Below are positions 17,298 through 25,277 of a stretch of 33,991 nucleotides of DNA, in pieces. The notes beneath the pieces were generated by a model. The model did no database searches, was not told where the DNA came from, and saw nothing but the letters and a program-made list of their open reading frames with translations. The stretch's first letter is position 1; each line of letters opens with the position of its first letter. Source of the DNA: an uncultured Prevotella sp. (GTDB lineage Bacteria > Bacteroidota > Bacteroidia > Bacteroidales > Bacteroidaceae); contig CAJOOC010000084.1 in NCBI GenBank assembly GCA_905236165.1, positions 1 through 33,991 of the forward strand, given 5' to 3'. The position numbers were made by a program, and so were the translations under genes.

Positions 17298-18857
17298 CTA
17301 ATTGAAGAAGATATACAGCCCAACCATTACGACGGCGAGGGCCGTCCATAGCGCTATGGCGACTTTTGAGCGGCTTCCGTGTATGGGAGACGGTATCTCA
17401 TATTGCGTTTCGTCTTTGTCCAACAGGCTGATGGCAACCATAGCCATGACAAGTATGACGAAAAGCTCAAACGACAGCAGCATGAAATGTGGCCAGGGGA
17501 GCTGAAGCCATTGTGGAGGCCAAAGATAAAGAACTCCGACGATGAGGCAGAACGCTGTGCCTATTGTCAGAGCAAAATTTGCAGCGCGCATCGTGGTTTT
17601 CTTCCAGAAGATTCCCAGCACGAACACAGCTGCCATAGGAGGCGCAATGAATCCCAGCACACTCTGGAATACGTTAAACAGGTTGAGGCCCTTGATGGCA
17701 TCAATAGCGATTGTCAGCACAATGGCGAGCAGCGAGCCTGCCACGGTTACCGTGCGTCCAACAATATTGATTCGACGCTGTGAGGCATTGGGATTCATCT
17801 TCTTTACATAGATGTCCATGGTGAAAACCGTGCTCAAGGCATTCAGGGCCGAACCGACGGTGGATACGAGACAGGCGGTCAGCACGGCGAATACCAGTCC
17901 TACCATACCTACGGGGAACAGCTGCTCCACCATTGTCAGGTATGCCTCGTCGGGGTTCTTCAGCGTGGGGAACAGGGCAAAGCAGATGATGCCGGGCAGG
18001 ATGTAGAGTGCTACATCCAGAATCTTCAGCCAACCGGTGAAGTTCGTGCCTAATTGCCCTTCGCGCAGGTCTTTTGCAGCAAGCACCGGCTGCACCATGC
18101 TCTGGTCCGTACACCAAAACCAAACGCCCATCACGGGGTAGCCGAGCAGGATGGGCAGCCAGGGGAAGGCCTCGTCGCTATTCGGCTTGAACATCACCCA
18201 ATAGTCGGCAGGCACCTTGCTCACCAGGGCATTGACACCGCCCACGCGGTCCAGGCCTACGATGACCAGCACCAACGATACCACGATAAGCAGAATCATC
18301 TGATACACATTAGTATAAGCCACAGCCTTGAGGCCGCCCATCATGGTGAAGAAGGCCGAGATGACGAGTAGCACTAAGGCCGACATCCACATCGGAATGT
18401 CGAAGACCTGACGGATGAGTATGCCTCCGGCAAAGAGCGTCAGGGCGAGCCAGGAGATGATGATGGTGACGATAGTGTACCATGCCAGGATGTTGCGCGT
18501 GGACTGCCCGAAGCGCAGACCCATGAATTCGGGCAGGGTGCTGACGTTCGCCCCGAGGTAGCGCGGCGCGAAGACGAATGCCAGCAGGGCAATGAAGACG
18601 AAAGCGTACCAAGCGAAGTTACCTGACACGATACCCGTGGTGAATCCTGCCGATGCCGATGCAATGAGCATCGAGGGACCTACGTTCGTCCCCCACATCG
18701 AGAAGCCGATGTGATGCCACCGCAGGGAGTGCTCGGCAAGGAAGAGAGAGCTTTCCTTCTTCCTCTTGGTGCTCGCCCAGATGCCTATGGCGAGAAGAAT
18801 AACGAAATAGACTGCGAGGATCGTCCAGTCAAGGGCTTGCATATAGTGAGTGTTCAT
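17298..18857 (-). CDS. Sodium:solute symporter (SSS family)
   Basis: 519 residues with about 13-14 hydrophobic segments and no cleavable signal, typical for this family in length and pattern: the first helix at residues about 10-27 (DWTILAVYFVILLAIGIWAS), then SSLFLAEHSLRWHHIGFSM and GPSMLIASASAGF, which hold the usual small-residue sodium/substrate region in helix 1, and VSTVGSALNALSTVFTMDIY in helix 8. It should sit in the inner membrane and import a sugar or glycoside with sodium. Its ATG overlaps the GH31 stop (ATGA), so symporter and glycosidase are made together. It is the last gene of the minus-strand operon, with a terminator about 180 bases downstream. Substrate not readable from sequence; context suggests a xylose- or fucose-containing product of RG-II. 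Confidence 0.85.
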   Translation of the reverse strand: MNTHYMQALDWTILAVYFVILLAIGIWASTKRKKESSLFLAEHSLRWHHIGFSMWGTNVGPSMLIASASAGFTTGIVSGNFAWYAFVFIALLAFVFAPRYLGANVSTLPEFMGLRFGQSTRNILAWYTIVTIIISWLALTLFAGGILIRQVFDIPMWMSALVLLVISAFFTMMGGLKAVAYTNVYQMILLIVVSLVLVIVGLDRVGGVNALVSKVPADYWVMFKPNSDEAFPWLPILLGYPVMGVWFWCTDQSMVQPVLAAKDLREGQLGTNFTGWLKILDVALYILPGIICFALFPTLKNPDEAYLTMVEQLFPVGMVGLVFAVLTACLVSTVGSALNALSTVFTMDIYVKKMNPNASQRRINIVGRTVTVAGSLLAIVLTIAIDAIKGLNLFNVFQSVLGFIAPPMAAVFVLGIFWKKTTMRAANFALTIGTAFCLIVGVLYLWPPQWLQLPWPHFMLLSFELFVILVMAMVAISLLDKDETQYEIPSPIHGSRSKVAIALWTALAVVMVGLYIFFN

Positions 18858-21142
18858 AGGGCTATACCTTGAAATTTATCGTTGATATGTATATTTGTGG
18901 AAAGTGAAAGGTCTATATCATCGGTTGAGTCGACGTCTTGTGCGTACATCTTTATTTCTGCGTTTGGACGAACGAACACGGGCATCTGGTCGAGGGGCAC
19001 TTCCATGTTGTAATACCACCGTCCTCCCTGCAGACGTTCTCCTGTCATAAAGTTTACCCATGCTCCTTCGGGCAGGTAGATGTCGCGACGGTTCTCAGCG
19101 TTCATGACAGGGCATACCAGGAATTCGTTGCCGAAGTAATACTCATCGTCGATGTTCCACACCTGCCTGTCCTCCGGGTGTTGGAAGAGGAGAGCCTGGA
19201 TGAGCGGCTTTCCGGAGTTGCAGGCCATCTCAGACTGCTCAATGATATAGGGAATGAGCCGGTAGCGTAGCTTCCACCATCGTTTTATTATGGGTGCGAT
19301 GTTGGGATAGTGCCACGGCTCGCGCTTACAGGTGCCGTGATAACGCATGTGGGAGGTGAATACCCCGAACTGTGTCCAGCGTACATATACCTGTTCGTCT
19401 ATGGGCGAATTCATGAAGTCGGGCGTAGAATGGAATCCCGGAACGTCGTGACTCCAGAAGGCAAAGCCTGAGAGTCCTAAATGCAGGCCGCCCTTGAGCG
19501 ATCCCGCCATACCGGCCCACGAACTCTCACTGTCGCCTCCCCAGTGCAGGGGGTAACGCTGACAGCCAGCCCAGCCGGCACGTGCCCAGATGATGCCGTC
19601 ACCAGACACCTCGCGCGTTACCTCGTATGCCGCCTTTTGGTATAGAAGAGCGTAGATGTTGTTCAGGCGTTCGGGCGTAGAACCGTGATACTGGTGGTCC
19701 ATGTGGATATTCTCGCCGAAGTCGGTCTTGATACATTTCACACCCATGTCAAGCAGGGGTTTCAGCAGCGAATACTTATACCAGTCAGTAGCCTTGTCAT
19801 AGGTGAAGTCGATTGTTCCCGCATAGTCGAGGGCAGAGAAATTGGAACTACCTCCTGTCGAAGAGTCAGCGTCGCCATCGCTCGCAGCACTCTCGCTGAT
19901 GTAGTGGTTCTCCTTCGCCTCTTTTAGCTGCTCTGCACCCTGGGCGATATATGGCAGTTGCCAAAGCGATACCTTGAAGCCCTGCTTGGCGAGTCGTCCG
20001 ATGAAGTCCTTGGGGTCGGGGAAACGCTCAGGGTTGAATTTCCATTCACAGAGCCAGTCGGTGCGGAACCAACCCGTATCGAGGTGTATCACGTCACAGG
20101 GGTAGTGTCCTTCTCTCAGACGATGGCAGATGTCCTCTACCTCGTCGGCAGAGAAGTATGTCATGCGGCTCATCCAAATGCCAAAGCTCCACAGTGGCGG
20201 CATTGCAGGGAATCCTGTCAGCATGCGGTATCCGCGTAGTATCTCCTCAGGTGTCTGGCCTCCTATGAGGAATACGTCGAGCGTGGCACAGTCGTTCAGA
20301 AACTGCACGCTACGGGTGCTGTGGTCGGCCAAAGAGAGCTTGCAGTAGTCGGAGGTGTGGAAGAATGCACCATACATTCGGCTGGAGAGATAGAAGGGGA
20401 TGTTCTTATAACAACGGCGGTTGTTCACGCCCTGCCCATCCTGATTCTTCAGTTGGAAGGTCTGCCCGCTGAGGTCCATTTTGCGGAAACGCTCCCCTGT
20501 GCCGACAAAGTGTTCGTCGGAGTCACATCGGAAAGATATAGTGGCGCGCTCAGCCTGTGGTGCCGTGACGAACCCCAGGGGCAGGGCATCATAGCGCGGC
20601 GGTGAGAAATGGTCATCACTCAGGGCGATACCCTTCTTCGGGTCGCCATCAGGATAGAGCGTGATGACGGGTGCGGGCTGAGGTGCCGGCAGCAGGTCGC
20701 TCCAATGGTCAAGGCGTGGAGCGGAGAGGTCGATAGTCCCCATCACGCAGTCCCCGCTCCTTACTCCCTTGCGTATAATGATCACGTCTCCCTCTCGGGA
20801 AAAGGTAAGCGGACACCTTTTCACTTCTGGTGACATCTGTAGCATCTCATCATCGTCTCCCTCCAGCAGGGATGTTGGGAGAGAATCTTCCATCGTTGTA
20901 AAAAGGCGGATGATTCCAGGCTCATAGGCACGTATAATAAGGTCATAGCATTGCTGTGCTGCCTCTGTGTCTGGGGCCATGTCCTCCTGGCGTTTTTGTT
21001 GTTGATATGGGATGGTGACTACGATGTCGCCCTCGCGTTCTGCGACATTCGTTGGTGCGTATGCTTTCCAAAGGGCTTCGTCGCGGTGTAGTGACGGGTC
21101 AAAGTCCATAAAGTCGAATAGATGGTAGTTAGTCTGCTTCAT
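18854..21142 (-). CDS. GH31 alpha-glycosidase, alpha-xylosidase-like, cytoplasmic
   Basis: 762 residues. GH31 N-terminal sandwich, then a TIM barrel from about residue 300 (WSFGIWMSRMTYFS). The nucleophile candidate is D474 in CIKTDFGE, the form of the motif found in YicI-type alpha-xylosidases, and the acid/base is D537 in HWGGDSESSW. There is no signal peptide, and an in-frame TGA three codons before the ATG excludes a longer protein, so it acts in the cytoplasm, unlike the other glycosidases here. Its neighbours are a symporter (coupled) and a GH141-like protein. RG-II chain A bears 2-O-methyl-alpha-D-xylose on fucose, so an imported xyloside is a sensible substrate; xyloglucan fragments are the alternative. 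The ESAASDGDADSSTGGSS stretch is an unusual insertion. Confidence 0.85.
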   Translation of the reverse strand: MKQTNYHLFDFMDFDPSLHRDEALWKAYAPTNVAEREGDIVVTIPYQQQKRQEDMAPDTEAAQQCYDLIIRAYEPGIIRLFTTMEDSLPTSLLEGDDDEMLQMSPEVKRCPLTFSREGDVIIIRKGVRSGDCVMGTIDLSAPRLDHWSDLLPAPQPAPVITLYPDGDPKKGIALSDDHFSPPRYDALPLGFVTAPQAERATISFRCDSDEHFVGTGERFRKMDLSGQTFQLKNQDGQGVNNRRCYKNIPFYLSSRMYGAFFHTSDYCKLSLADHSTRSVQFLNDCATLDVFLIGGQTPEEILRGYRMLTGFPAMPPLWSFGIWMSRMTYFSADEVEDICHRLREGHYPCDVIHLDTGWFRTDWLCEWKFNPERFPDPKDFIGRLAKQGFKVSLWQLPYIAQGAEQLKEAKENHYISESAASDGDADSSTGGSSNFSALDYAGTIDFTYDKATDWYKYSLLKPLLDMGVKCIKTDFGENIHMDHQYHGSTPERLNNIYALLYQKAAYEVTREVSGDGIIWARAGWAGCQRYPLHWGGDSESSWAGMAGSLKGGLHLGLSGFAFWSHDVPGFHSTPDFMNSPIDEQVYVRWTQFGVFTSHMRYHGTCKREPWHYPNIAPIIKRWWKLRYRLIPYIIEQSEMACNSGKPLIQALLFQHPEDRQVWNIDDEYYFGNEFLVCPVMNAENRRDIYLPEGAWVNFMTGERLQGGRWYYNMEVPLDQMPVFVRPNAEIKMYAQDVDSTDDIDLSLSTNIHINDKFQGIAL

Positions 21143-21146
21143 TAAC

Positions 21147-21216
21147 GTTCAGGTTTCAGGTTTCAATATTCAATGTTCAATATTCAATATTCAATGTTCA
21201 ATGTTCAATATTCAAT
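21147..21216 (-). repeat. Heptamer array, 10 units of NTTCA[AG]T, ending the GH141-like gene
   Basis: Ten 7-nt units run without a break on the plus strand: gttcagg, tttcagg, tttcaat, attcaat, gttcaat, attcaat, attcaat, gttcaat, gttcaat, attcaat. The array starts five bases upstream of the GH31 start codon and reaches into the GH141-like gene, whose last residues (ILNIEH) and stop codon (21198-21200) are made of repeat units. Confidence 0.9.
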
Positions 21217-22733
21217 ATGACATTCGCTCCCGGGTGATTGTCGCCAATCTCTTCGCGGCGAATAGGACGCCCTTCCGTCTTGTTGTTCTCCACGGTGAAG
21301 CCGTCAGTACGTGCATCGAGATAGATGCAGAAACCACGGTCGTTAGTAGCGTATGGGGCAGGGTAGGGCTGTGAGATGTTATTGTCATTAATCGTTGAAT
21401 ATGGCTGGTTTGACAATGTGTAGATACCACCGGCATCATAGAGCTGGCGGGCATAGTCGCTAACTTTGTTGCCGTATATCCTGTTGTGCTCCATACCTGT
21501 ATAGTAAGGTGTCCAACCCCAGCCCACGCAGATGCCGGAGTAGTTCACGTGGCTGATGTCGTTGAACATGATTTCGGTGTTACACACGTAACCGCAGCTG
21601 ATGGCCACGGCTCCCCAGTCTTCGTTCGTGGCATCGTGAATCGTGTTCTCCCATATCCGCAGGTTCTTGCATTGGCCGGCCAGGTCGGTATAGGGCCGGT
21701 GTACCTCACGCGGACTTTCTGCAAACGATCCAGCCATGATGGCCGTGCCGCCAATATCCTCGAAGGTGCATGAATTGATGTCGCCATCGCATACACTCTC
21801 AAAGTCAATGGCAGTAGAGGCGAGATGTCGGAATTTACACCGCTTCACCCATACCTTACTCGCATTGCGCACGGTGACGGCGCTGACGGGACGTTCTATC
21901 CAGGCCTGATTCTCCAGCCCTTCATCCCAAGGCAGACCCTCATGTTCCTTGATTTTATAGGCATCGACGAGAGGAAAACCACCCTGTAGCGTAACGTGAC
22001 CCTTGTGGAGGGGACGGTTCCAGCAGGTGTTCTCAAACGTGAGATTATACAGACCGACATAACTGGCACCATCGATGATCATAAGCTGCTCAATGCCGTC
22101 GCGTTGCTCCGTAGTGCGTAGCAGGAAAGAGCTGTTGCCATTCTCACCGCCTATGACGGGTTGAGGCCAGGGGTGCTCAAACTCAAGACGGCTCTCGGGT
22201 TCCTTGAAAGACACTATCGTCCTGTCACCATCGACCTTTATTGCCTTGACACGCAGGATGGCAATGGCCCAGCGCTGGTGCACCACCATCTCTACGGGTG
22301 AGAGTTGGGATTTGAGTGCTGATAGTATTTTCTTGGGAGGTGTGGGGATGGTGATGGTACGGTCAGTAGTGTTGAAGTCTATCATTCGCTCCATGCCCTC
22401 CTTGGGCCATAGCTGCGTATGCTGCTGGCGAGGGTCGCCGCAAATCACCGTTCCCTCCTCGCCCTCTATCTCAAGCGTGGAATGTTCCCAACCGCTGTCT
22501 TCAGGACGCAGGAACAGAGGCTCTTGCATATAATACCGCCCAGCCTTCACCATAATCTTTATGCCGCCAGAGCAACGCGGGTCGTTCGTGCGCCGTAGTT
22601 CACGAGCCTGACGAAGGGCATCGTGAATGCTTCCTTCGGGAGTGACGGTGATGACGTAGGGATTGTGGTAGATATCAGCAGTAGAAGTCAGAAGCGTGGT
22701 GCTGAAAAGCAATAGGGTCAGTAGAAATCTCAT
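21198..22733 (-). CDS. GH141-like right-handed beta-helix glycosidase
   Basis: 511 residues with a signal peptide (MRFLLTLLLFSTTLLTSTAD). The start region (YVITVTPEGSIHDALRQARE, IMVKAGRYYMQEPLFLRPEDSG) and the coil repeats (NASKVWVKRCKFRHL, CDGDINSCTFEDIGGTAIM, NEDWGAVAISCGY, GICVGWGW) are those of parallel beta-helix glycosidases; the SDYARQLYDAGGIYTLS segment is what I associate with GH141. BT1002 of the RG-II system is a GH141 alpha-L-fucosidase of about 600 residues (from memory), so this copy is somewhat short. The likely role is removing alpha-L-fucose from RG-II chain A in the periplasm. The C-terminus is replaced or truncated by a heptamer array. A xylanase-type GH141 or another beta-helix family is possible. 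Confidence 0.65.
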   Translation of the reverse strand: MRFLLTLLLFSTTLLTSTADIYHNPYVITVTPEGSIHDALRQARELRRTNDPRCSGGIKIMVKAGRYYMQEPLFLRPEDSGWEHSTLEIEGEEGTVICGDPRQQHTQLWPKEGMERMIDFNTTDRTITIPTPPKKILSALKSQLSPVEMVVHQRWAIAILRVKAIKVDGDRTIVSFKEPESRLEFEHPWPQPVIGGENGNSSFLLRTTEQRDGIEQLMIIDGASYVGLYNLTFENTCWNRPLHKGHVTLQGGFPLVDAYKIKEHEGLPWDEGLENQAWIERPVSAVTVRNASKVWVKRCKFRHLASTAIDFESVCDGDINSCTFEDIGGTAIMAGSFAESPREVHRPYTDLAGQCKNLRIWENTIHDATNEDWGAVAISCGYVCNTEIMFNDISHVNYSGICVGWGWTPYYTGMEHNRIYGNKVSDYARQLYDAGGIYTLSNQPYSTINDNNISQPYPAPYATNDRGFCIYLDARTDGFTVENNKTEGRPIRREEIGDNHPGANVILNIEH

Positions 22734-22753
22734 ATACTTATTCGCTATTATCA

Positions 22754-22799
22754 GGTTTCAGGTTTCAAGTTTCATACCCCCTCTCTCTTGGGGAGGGGT
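22754..22799. repeat. Three heptamers plus an imperfect CCCCTC/GAGGGG palindrome
   Basis: Heptamers ggtttca, ggtttca, agtttca at 22754-22774 are followed by an imperfect inverted repeat of the type CCCC-CTCT..GGGGAGGGG at 22777-22799. This is part of the SusD to GH141 spacer. Confidence 0.65.
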
Positions 22800-22815
22800 G
22801 GGCTTTTAACCTTAA

Positions 22816-22848
22816 AGGGAGAGTGCCTTCACGTGCGACACTCTCCCT
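22816..22848 (-). promoter_or_regulatory. Intercistronic stem-loop between SusD and the GH141-like gene
   Basis: A perfect 10-bp stem (AGGGAGAGTG at 22816-22825, CACTCTCCCT at 22839-22848) lies 43 bases beyond the SusD stop on the minus strand. The T run lies before the stem in the direction of transcription rather than after it, so it is not a classical terminator. It may hold the 3' end of a processed susCD message or lower expression of the downstream enzymes; that role is inferred. Confidence 0.5.
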
Positions 22849-22890
22849 AAAAAAAAACTACTTCTTTTATACTAAAGTCCTAAATGTGTC

Positions 22891-25215
22891 TTACTTAGCC
22901 ATGTTGACGTTCTTGTTAGAACTGTTGTCAGGCGTAAGGCTGAGCGGATCGAAGTGGCCTGCACCACCGAAGGTACTGTTCCACCCAATGGTCTGCGCTA
23001 CGTTAGGGTTAGCACTCTCGTCGGTTTCCTGCAATCCCATGAGGTAGCACTTCTTGTCCCACTGTGGCTTGGCATACTCCGTACCCTCCGCGTTCATCGT
23101 GGTCTGGGTTATGATGTCCTTGCGCACCAGTTTGTTCATATAGAACTCTGCAAGAGCCTTGACATTGGCATCTGCATAGACAGCTTCGCCGGTAGTTTCG
23201 TCAATGGTAGTGGTGAAGTCCTCATTCAGCGTAAGAGCCTTTGGTTTGGTGAGCACTGGAGTAGCCAGATTGAATGGGTCTGACTCAGGAGCTTTGCTGC
23301 CCATATAGATGGCTGGGTCGATGTACATCTCTATGCGATGCATGGACATTTCGTTGAGCGGTGTGACACCGAGGTAGGTGCAGGTGTTGCCACCGAAGCC
23401 CGTGAGGGTCCATGAAGCAGGAGCATTCTCGATTTCTCCCTGACCTACACCGCCGTCGAAGAGCATCCAGCGATGACAGTCGTCGAAGCGCTTGCCTTCG
23501 TATGCGAGTTCTATGCGACGTTCGTAGAGGATGGCCTCGAACATCTTGGCACGGTCACCACGGATGGCGGGGTCGAGGCCGCAGTTACCTTCGTAGCCTA
23601 CGCGCTGACGTATCTGGATGAGCGCGTTCCAAGCCTCGTCGAGGTGGTTGGCACCGCAGGCTGCCTCAGCAAAGTTGAGCAGCACCTCGGTATAGCGCAT
23701 AGCGAGGAGGGGCTGACCGTTGCGAGTGAAGCCGCTGCTGGAGTCGAAAACGTACATTGGCGTTACACCCAGACCGTAGTCCTGTGACTTCTTGCGCACG
23801 TAGATGCTCTTGCCACTTCCTGCAGCGAGGTCGCTGAAGTATCCGCTCTTGGTAGAACTCATGGCATCATCGGCATTGTCATACCATGCATACTGCTGCA
23901 GCTGATACTCAGAGCCGCTGCTGTATGGGCATTTCTCGATGAGGTCGTCCGTGATGCTTCCCAGGAAGCGCCACTCTGTGCCGGGGAAGGCGAAGGTGCG
24001 GTAGAAGCGTGGGTCGCGGTTGAGGAAGAAGAGTTTCTTGTCGTAAGCATACTGTCCTGCCTCTGTGGGACGCTTGCCGTCGGCCATTGGGAAGGCATCA
24101 ACCATCTCGGCAGATGGTGTCACACCACCGCCGCCACCACAGTTGGATGGGCGCAGGGTCTGCTCAAGGCAGTTGTAGAGCTGGTCGCTGGCGTCGCCGC
24201 CGGCGTTGTTACAGTTGGCCATGAAGACGGCCTCGCTGTTGAGGTTGTCGCCACCGTAGATGTTACACCATATCTTTGCCCAGTTGCTGGCGTTAGTGCC
24301 TGGGTCGCCTGCATAGGAGAGTCCGAAGTGTCCCTCGGCAAGCTTCTCTAAGGCGCGCTTGTTGAGATTGTAGGCAGCCTCCCATCTGTCCTGCTCGTCG
24401 GCGCGGTTGAAGATGGGCGAAGCATAGTAGTTGGCAACGTATCCGGCCAGGGCGAGTGCCGTTCCGGCAGTAACGCGTCCCCAGTCGTTGGCCTCTTCCT
24501 CCCAGCGTGCAGGGAGCAAGGAGGCAGCGGTCTCAAGGTCTTCTATGATGAAGTCGTAGGTGTCCTTGGTTGACTGACGTGCTATGCGGAGGTCGGTGGT
24601 GTCGCTGAGCGTGGTGCTCTGCAGGCCACGAACGATAGGTGTGCCTCCAAATCGCTTAAACAGGCGGAAATAGCGTGTAGCACGGAAGAAGCGTGCCTGG
24701 CCTTCGGCCCAGTTTTTCTGTGGCTCGGTGAGTCCGTCGTACATACGTACCTTTACTATTACGTCGGTACACTCGCGCATCTTCTTCCATGGGCTCTCGT
24801 TGACACCCGTATAGAAGAACTTGAAGATGTTGGTGTTATCCCATGCATTTGCCCTGAAGGGTTCAGACATGTAGCCGTAGCCGTTGCTGCCATATCCGGC
24901 GAACTCATCGCAATGGGTTGACAGAAAATCGGGCAGACCTACAGGCCACTGGTCGGCGGGACCGTTGGTGGAGGTTGAGTTGCCACCCTGCGTGCTGCCG
25001 TTGCTGTTGTAGCCACGGTAGTATGGCAGAGAACCCTGATAGACATAGTTGAGACGGAGTTTGACAGACTCCCAGTCGGTATAGACATCGTTCTCGCCGA
25101 AACTGCCGTAGGGTCGTTTTTCTGCCAGAAAGTCGTCACTGCAGGCGGTTAGCGCTACGGCGAAACCGCAGCAAACGAGGCCTGTACGAAATATCTTATA
25201 TATATTTGTCTTCAT
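22891..25215 (-). CDS. SusD-like glycan-binding outer-membrane lipoprotein
   Basis: 774 residues, long for SusD (usually about 500-650). The lipobox LTAC puts the lipidated Cys at residue 25, followed by SDDFL. Family signatures in order: TPR-type helices (NWAEGQARFFRATRYFRLFK), SAEMVDAFPMADGKRPTE, FLNRDPRFYRTFAFPG, then MRYTEVLLNFAEAACG and YERRIELAYEGKRFDDCHRW. The protein sits on the cell surface as the lid of the SusC pore and captures the glycan. It is 58 bases downstream of SusC in the same operon. The extra length lies in long loops, for example the Gly-rich NCGGGGGVTPS and the segment after residue 630. RG-II as ligand is inferred from the neighbouring enzymes. Confidence 0.95.
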   Translation of the reverse strand: MKTNIYKIFRTGLVCCGFAVALTACSDDFLAEKRPYGSFGENDVYTDWESVKLRLNYVYQGSLPYYRGYNSNGSTQGGNSTSTNGPADQWPVGLPDFLSTHCDEFAGYGSNGYGYMSEPFRANAWDNTNIFKFFYTGVNESPWKKMRECTDVIVKVRMYDGLTEPQKNWAEGQARFFRATRYFRLFKRFGGTPIVRGLQSTTLSDTTDLRIARQSTKDTYDFIIEDLETAASLLPARWEEEANDWGRVTAGTALALAGYVANYYASPIFNRADEQDRWEAAYNLNKRALEKLAEGHFGLSYAGDPGTNASNWAKIWCNIYGGDNLNSEAVFMANCNNAGGDASDQLYNCLEQTLRPSNCGGGGGVTPSAEMVDAFPMADGKRPTEAGQYAYDKKLFFLNRDPRFYRTFAFPGTEWRFLGSITDDLIEKCPYSSGSEYQLQQYAWYDNADDAMSSTKSGYFSDLAAGSGKSIYVRKKSQDYGLGVTPMYVFDSSSGFTRNGQPLLAMRYTEVLLNFAEAACGANHLDEAWNALIQIRQRVGYEGNCGLDPAIRGDRAKMFEAILYERRIELAYEGKRFDDCHRWMLFDGGVGQGEIENAPASWTLTGFGGNTCTYLGVTPLNEMSMHRIEMYIDPAIYMGSKAPESDPFNLATPVLTKPKALTLNEDFTTTIDETTGEAVYADANVKALAEFYMNKLVRKDIITQTTMNAEGTEYAKPQWDKKCYLMGLQETDESANPNVAQTIGWNSTFGGAGHFDPLSLTPDNSSNKNVNMAK

Positions 25216-25249
25216 AATTGTTATTCTTTAGTTGTGGAAGCAAATTATT

Positions 25250-25277
25250 TACTTTTCACTTATCACTTGTCACTTAG
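25250..25277. repeat. Heptamer array overlapping the SusC stop, 4 units of CACTTNT
   Basis: Units tactttt, cacttat, cacttgt, cacttag occupy half of the susC-susD spacer. The SusC stop codon (25274-25276) lies in the last unit. Confidence 0.7.

Noticed and set aside
21147..21216. CRISPR array
   Set aside because: Units are only 7 bases, contiguous and without spacers, and no cas gene is near.
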